A stretch of DNA of 32,393 bases, from the NCBI GenBank assembly GCA_949519155.1, contig CATIQU010000031.1, positions 1 to 32,393 of the forward strand. Reading direction: 5' to 3'. The notes beneath the pieces were generated by a model. That model was not told the origin of the DNA. It searched no databases and saw only the letters and a list, made by a program, of their open reading frames with translations. This stretch comes from Polaribacter sp. SA4-10. GTDB lineage: Bacteria > Bacteroidota > Bacteroidia > Flavobacteriales > Flavobacteriaceae. Positions 28,309 to 32,393 of this stretch are shown piece after piece. Each line of letters starts with the position of its first letter. Positions within the stretch are counted from its first letter, which is position 1. The translations under genes were made by a program, and so were the position numbers.

Positions 28309-31300
28309 ATGAAAAAAATCCTATCTTTAATTATATTATTATCTTTTGCCACTACTTTCTCACAGAATGGTTCTTCAAACTGTGAAGGAGCTGAACCATC
28401 ATGTTCAGACGAAAACGGTGTTAAAATATTTCCAAACGTAACTGGATCCCCAGATGGTGGAACCATTGGTTGTTTGGGACAAACCCCTAATCAAGCTTGG
28501 TTTTTTATAAAAATTGATCAAACAGGATCTTTAGAGTTTGATATTATTCAGAACAGTTCATTCGATGTAGATGGAAATCCAAATGGAACAGATTTAGATG
28601 TTGACTTTATTGCATGGGGACCTTTTCGTTCTGCTGACGGCAACTGTACTGGTTTAGAATATAATGCAGGAATTGGGCAAAGTAACACCTCAGAATCTGG
28701 TGTCCTAAACAACTATTATATAGACAACCAGGATATGTCTAATGTGATAGATTGTAGTTATTCCAGTAGATTTATAGAAACCTTTAGAATTCCAAATGCG
28801 AATGCAGGAGATTACTATGTATTATTGGTGACTAACTTTTCGAATTCAGAGGGATTTATCAAACTAGAACAAACAAATTTTGGCGAAGCGGGTGCTGGTG
28901 TAACAGATTGTACTATCGTAGTTGGAGAATTAGGACTCGACCAGGAGGTATGTGTTGGAACAGATGTTGAATTAGATGCAACACCAACAGCAGGAAATGT
29001 GGATACTTATGAATGGCAATTGGATACTGGCGGAGGATACACTACCCTAGCAGGAGAAATAAGTGCTACCCTAGATATCACAAACAATGTTTCTGGAATT
29101 TACAAAGCAATTGTTACTGATACTGATGGAAATATTGGACAAGATGAAATAGAAATTACTTTTTTTGATGTTCCAACTGCTACCGCTCCAGATAATAATG
29201 AAATTTGTGATGCCGACGGTGATGGATTTTATGCTTTTGACTTTGATACCAATGTAACTCCACAAATATTAAATGGGCAGTCAGCTGCCGATTTTGAGGT
29301 TTTCTATTTTACGAGCCTGTTAGCTGCTGAGGCAAATGTAGCAGGAACAAATATCAGTGGAAGTAGTTATACAAATGCAACTGCTTTTACATTGGAAACT
29401 ATTTTTGCTCGAATCCAAAACGCTGGTGTGGCAACCTGTGGTGATATTGTCGATTTTACAATTCAAGTTTTTGACGAACCGACTGCCAATGACCCTGGAA
29501 ATATTGTTATCTGTGATGATAATGGAGATGGATTTCATACATTCAACTTTGATACTGACACCACCCCAACGATTTTAAACGGGCAATCTGACACGGACTT
29601 TAAAATACTTTATTTCAGCAGTTTAATTACAGCTCAGGACAATATAGCAGGTACAAATTTAAACGAAACTAGCTACACAAATACAACTGCATTTACAATT
29701 GAATCTATCTTTGCTAGAGTTCAAAATAACGCAAACACAACTTGTTTCAATATTATCGAATTTACCATTGATGTGATCGACGTACCTGTTGCAAATACTC
29801 CAACTAATATTGAAATATGTGATATTGATAGAGATGGATTTCATATTTTTGATTTTGATACAGATATCACTCCTCAAGTTTTAGGAACTCAATCTGATAC
29901 CGATTTTGAGATGCTCTATTTTACAAGTCTTACCGCTGCCGAGGCGAATGTTGCAGGAACTAACATAAATGGAAGTAGCTATACAAACGCAGCTTCATTT
30001 ACATTGGAAACAATATATGCTAGAATACAAAACAACAGCATTACAACTTGTAATCAAATTATCGATTTCACCATTCATGTTTTTGACAATCCAATAGCAA
30101 ATGATCCTTTAGACGTTGCAATTTGTGATACCGATAGAGATGGGTTTCAAGTATTCAACTTTGATAGCGACATTACCCCTCAAGTACTCGCAGGACAAGC
30201 TACCTCAGATTTTACTGTGACATATTTCTCAAGCCTTACTGCTGCACAAGATAATATTGCAGGCACAAATCTAGACGGTACAAGTTATACAAACACAACA
30301 GCCTTTGGAATTGAATCTATCTTTGTTAGAATTGAAAATAATACTAACACTTCATGTAATGATATTGAAGAATTCACCATTCAGGTTTTTGACAATCCAG
30401 TTGCAAATACTCCCATGAACATTGAAGTATGTGATGCAGATAGAGATGGGTTTTATGCTTTTGATTTTGAAACAGACACAACTCCGATAGTATTAGGTAC
30501 TCAATCCGATACCGAATTTGAGGTACGTTACTTTACAAGTCTTGCAGCTGCCCAAGCAAATGTGGCAGGAACAAATATTAATGGAAGTAGCTATACAAAT
30601 GCAACTGCTTTTACAATTGAAACCATTTTTGCTAGAATTCAAAACAGTAACAACCCAACATGTGGAGATATTATAGATTTTACAATTCAGGTGTTTGATA
30701 CTCCAGTTGCGAATGACCCCTTAAATATTGAAATATGTGATGCAGATAGGGATGGATTCCATATCTTTAATCTTGATGCTGATATTACTCCTCAAGTACT
30801 CATGGGACAAGCTGCCACTGACTTTAGTGTCTCCTATTTCTCAAGTCTTATCGCTGCTCAAAACAATGTATCTGGGACAAACTTAAATGGCACGAATTAT
30901 ACCAATACTACTGCTTTTACATTAGAAACTATATTTGTTAGAATTCAAAATAACGCGAACACAACGTGTAGCGATATCGAAGAATTTACCATCAATATCT
31001 TTGACAACCCAGTTGCAAATACCCCAATAAATATTGAAATTTGTGATACCGATAGAGATGGATTTCACGCTTTCAATTTAGATGCAACAACTACTCCACA
31101 AATATTAAATGGGCAAACCGCTTCCAATTTTGATGTTTCTTATTTCACAAGCTTTACAGCTGCTCAAAATAATATAGCAGGAATAAATATTAGCGGTTCA
31201 AGTTATACCAATACAACTGCTTTCATACAAGAAACAATATATGCTCGAATTCAAAATAACACAAACACAACGTGTAGTGATATCGTTGCGTTTACAATCA

Positions 31301-32393
31301 ATGTGAATGATGTTGCAAGTCCTAATCAACCCTCAATTTACAGACTTTGTGATGATGTGTTAAGTGGTTCTAACTCAGACTTAACAACTAATAGTTTTTT
31401 ACTGAACACAAAAGACAGTGAAATATTAGGATTAACAAATTCAAATTTAGACTTTACGATTTCTTACCACACAACTTCTATTGGAGCTCAAACAAGTGCA
31501 ACGAGCGATGTTATCGATAAAACAATTCCCTATGCAGTCACAAATTCACAAAGTGTTTTTGTTCGTATTGAAAACAGAAACAACCCGGATTGTTTTGTAG
31601 CTGGAGATGATAGTTTGGGGAGTACATTTACTTCTTTTGAGTTAAAAGTAGACCCGTTACCAACCTTAACGAATCCAGCTGAATTTATTCAATGTCACAA
31701 TGAAATAGACCTTAGTACTACGGTTATTTTAACAGATACAATTCTAATACTTTCTCCAAGTTACATGGCAAATGGCGAAGTTTTTGAATTCTATGCTTCA
31801 GAGTCAGATGCGAATGCTGGAACTTCTGAAATTACTGGATCAGATTTACAAACCTATCCTGTTACTGGAACTGGAGAAGCTTGGGTTCGAGTATTTTCTG
31901 ATCAAGGATGCTATCGCATTGGAAAAATCAACATTACAATTAATTTTAGTGCAGACATCCCGTATGATCGTGCTTTTATTGCCTGTGACGATTTCTTAGA
32001 TATCAATGGGAATGACAACGCAAATAATGACGATACGGATGGGATTGCAACTTTTGACTTTAGTGAGGCTACAGACGAAATAAAAGCTTTCTTCCCTGTG
32101 GCAACTAGACCCAATTTAACTATTTCTTATTATGAATCAGAATTGGACAGAGCAAGTAATTCAAATGAAATTAACAGTCAAATAGGAAATTACAGGAATA
32201 ATAATGATCCTGCATTCGCAAATAATCAAACCATTTACGCAAAAATAATCGATGGAAATAGCACTGCTTGCTTTGGTACAGCAAATATCTTTTTACAAGT
32301 AGATACCGTTCCATTAGCAAACAACTTAGCACAACCCCTTTCTTTTTGTGATGATTTTGATTCGGGCTCGTCAGATGATGGGGAAAACATCAA
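28309..32393 (+). CDS. N-terminal part of a giant secreted repeat protein (runs off the window)
   Basis: The frame opens at ATG 28309 and stays open to the window edge, at least 1361 codons. A signal peptide (MKKILSLIILLSFATTFSQ) is followed by a globular domain at about residues 20-205, with GGTIGCLGQTPNQAWFFIKI and DVDFIAWGPF, seen in large flavobacterial surface proteins. An Ig/PKD-like domain lies at about 207-290. Seven 102-residue repeats occupy 291-1002, and divergent copies follow to the edge. Each repeat starts with CDxDxDGF, a calcium-type DxDxDG loop. Proteins of this kind usually end in a type IX secretion type B sorting domain, which would lie outside the window. Adhesin or gliding-related surface role is inference. 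Confidence 0.9.
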   Translation, partial: MKKILSLIILLSFATTFSQNGSSNCEGAEPSCSDENGVKIFPNVTGSPDGGTIGCLGQTPNQAWFFIKIDQTGSLEFDIIQNSSFDVDGNPNGTDLDVDFIAWGPFRSADGNCTGLEYNAGIGQSNTSESGVLNNYYIDNQDMSNVIDCSYSSRFIETFRIPNANAGDYYVLLVTNFSNSEGFIKLEQTNFGEAGAGVTDCTIVVGELGLDQEVCVGTDVELDATPTAGNVDTYEWQLDTGGGYTTLAGEISATLDITNNVSGIYKAIVTDTDGNIGQDEIEITFFDVPTATAPDNNEICDADGDGFYAFDFDTNVTPQILNGQSAADFEVFYFTSLLAAEANVAGTNISGSSYTNATAFTLETIFARIQNAGVATCGDIVDFTIQVFDEPTANDPGNIVICDDNGDGFHTFNFDTDTTPTILNGQSDTDFKILYFSSLITAQDNIAGTNLNETSYTNTTAFTIESIFARVQNNANTTCFNIIEFTIDVIDVPVANTPTNIEICDIDRDGFHIFDFDTDITPQVLGTQSDTDFEMLYFTSLTAAEANVAGTNINGSSYTNAASFTLETIYARIQNNSITTCNQIIDFTIHVFDNPIANDPLDVAICDTDRDGFQVFNFDSDITPQVLAGQATSDFTVTYFSSLTAAQDNIAGTNLDGTSYTNTTAFGIESIFVRIENNTNTSCNDIEEFTIQVFDNPVANTPMNIEVCDADRDGFYAFDFETDTTPIVLGTQSDTEFEVRYFTSLAAAQANVAGTNINGSSYTNATAFTIETIFARIQNSNNPTCGDIIDFTIQVFDTPVANDPLNIEICDADRDGFHIFNLDADITPQVLMGQAATDFSVSYFSSLIAAQNNVSGTNLNGTNYTNTTAFTLETIFVRIQNNANTTCSDIEEFTINIFDNPVANTPINIEICDTDRDGFHAFNLDATTTPQILNGQTASNFDVSYFTSFTAAQNNIAGINISGSSYTNTTAFIQETIYARIQNNTNTTCSDIVAFTINVNDVASPNQPSIYRLCDDVLSGSNSDLTTNSFLLNTKDSEILGLTNSNLDFTISYHTTSIGAQTSATSDVIDKTIPYAVTNSQSVFVRIENRNNPDCFVAGDDSLGSTFTSFELKVDPLPTLTNPAEFIQCHNEIDLSTTVILTDTILILSPSYMANGEVFEFYASESDANAGTSEITGSDLQTYPVTGTGEAWVRVFSDQGCYRIGKINITINFSADIPYDRAFIACDDFLDINGNDNANNDDTDGIATFDFSEATDEIKAFFPVATRPNLTISYYESELDRASNSNEINSQIGNYRNNNDPAFANNQTIYAKIIDGNSTACFGTANIFLQVDTVPLANNLAQPLSFCDDFDSGSSDDGENI
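29179..31314 (+). repeat. Seven tandem 306-bp repeats with alternating A/B units
   Basis: Units begin at 29179, 29485, 29791, 30097, 30403, 30709 and 31015. The first six are exactly 306 bp and the last 300 bp. Units 1, 3, 5, 7 (A type) have YFTS and SGSSYTN or NGSSYTN; units 2, 4, 6 (B type) have YFSSL, a GTNL start and TNTTAF. Units 3-7 also alternate ANTP (A) with ANDP (B). By hand count, residue identity is 76/102 for units 3 and 5, 74/102 for 4 and 6, but 61/102 for 3 and 4. Each unit has two cysteines at repeat positions 10 and 87. Divergent copies follow to 32393. Confidence 0.92.

Noticed and set aside
29071..29877. Three minus-strand ORFs of 64-72 codons inside the giant gene
   Set aside because: They are antisense shadows produced by the same repeated sequence in each unit; the plus-strand frame is open throughout with a signal peptide and strong protein periodicity.
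29179..31314. CRISPR-like periodic repeats
   Set aside because: The period is 306 bp, the repeats are coding and diverge throughout with no short constant repeat and unique spacers.

Overview
The window is about two thirds A+T and looks like the chromosome of a marine-type member of the Flavobacteriaceae (Bacteroidota). Evidence: many promoters of the Bacteroidota form TTG-N20-TAnnTTTG, almost no Shine-Dalgarno sites, a TonB receptor/DUF4249 lipoprotein pair, a cyclophilin-FKBP fusion, a CAL67264-type small membrane protein, monomeric isocitrate dehydrogenase, and a giant secreted repeat protein of the kind exported by the type IX secretion system. Polaribacter or Tenacibaculum is my best guess by feel; the family is much safer than the genus.

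Layout. 20-1624 (+): an ECF sigma factor, a one-TM protein and a small exported protein, ending in a bidirectional terminator shared with a convergent 65-aa gene. 1969-5642 (-): a small gene below a tight operon idi-queD-manA-kdsB-HAD hydrolase (isoprenoid, deazapurine/pterin, mannose and Kdo metabolism). 5824-6401 (+): a lipoprotein gene whose signal peptide is out of frame. 6550-9815 (+): a lipoprotein-like cyclophilin, release factor 3 and the dual immunophilin. 9929-12583 (+): trmD, a GT39-type membrane glycosyltransferase and rplS. 12584-13308: gene-free, but with a promoter-like and a hairpin signal. 13309-15525 (+): icd. 15697-18906 (+): TonB receptor and DUF4249 lipoprotein. 18969-21038 (+): murQ, a DUF6095-like membrane protein and a papain-like protein. 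21042-26371 (-): DinB-like protein, ettA, a 59-aa membrane protein, an Arg-tailed exported protein and fadH. 26545-28142 (-): pirin, MarR regulator and a cysteine-free glutaredoxin-fold protein. 28309-32393 (+): at least 1361 codons of a surface protein that runs off the right edge.

Most of the window is ordinary core genome. The strongest unusual signals are: (1) the giant protein's seven 102-residue repeats in near-perfect 306-bp phase, arranged as alternating A and B units that imply duplication in two-unit blocks; (2) three genes (idi, trmD, murQ) with the -7 promoter box only 4-5 nt before a well-supported start codon, predicting leaderless mRNAs, against 17-21 nt for five others; (3) a possible noncoding transcript between rplS and icd; (4) a frame-disrupted lipoprotein start; (5) a cysteine-free glutaredoxin fold next to MarR and pirin; (6) a papain-like protein linked to murQ. 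No CRISPR array, insertion sequence, prophage, tRNA or rRNA was seen.
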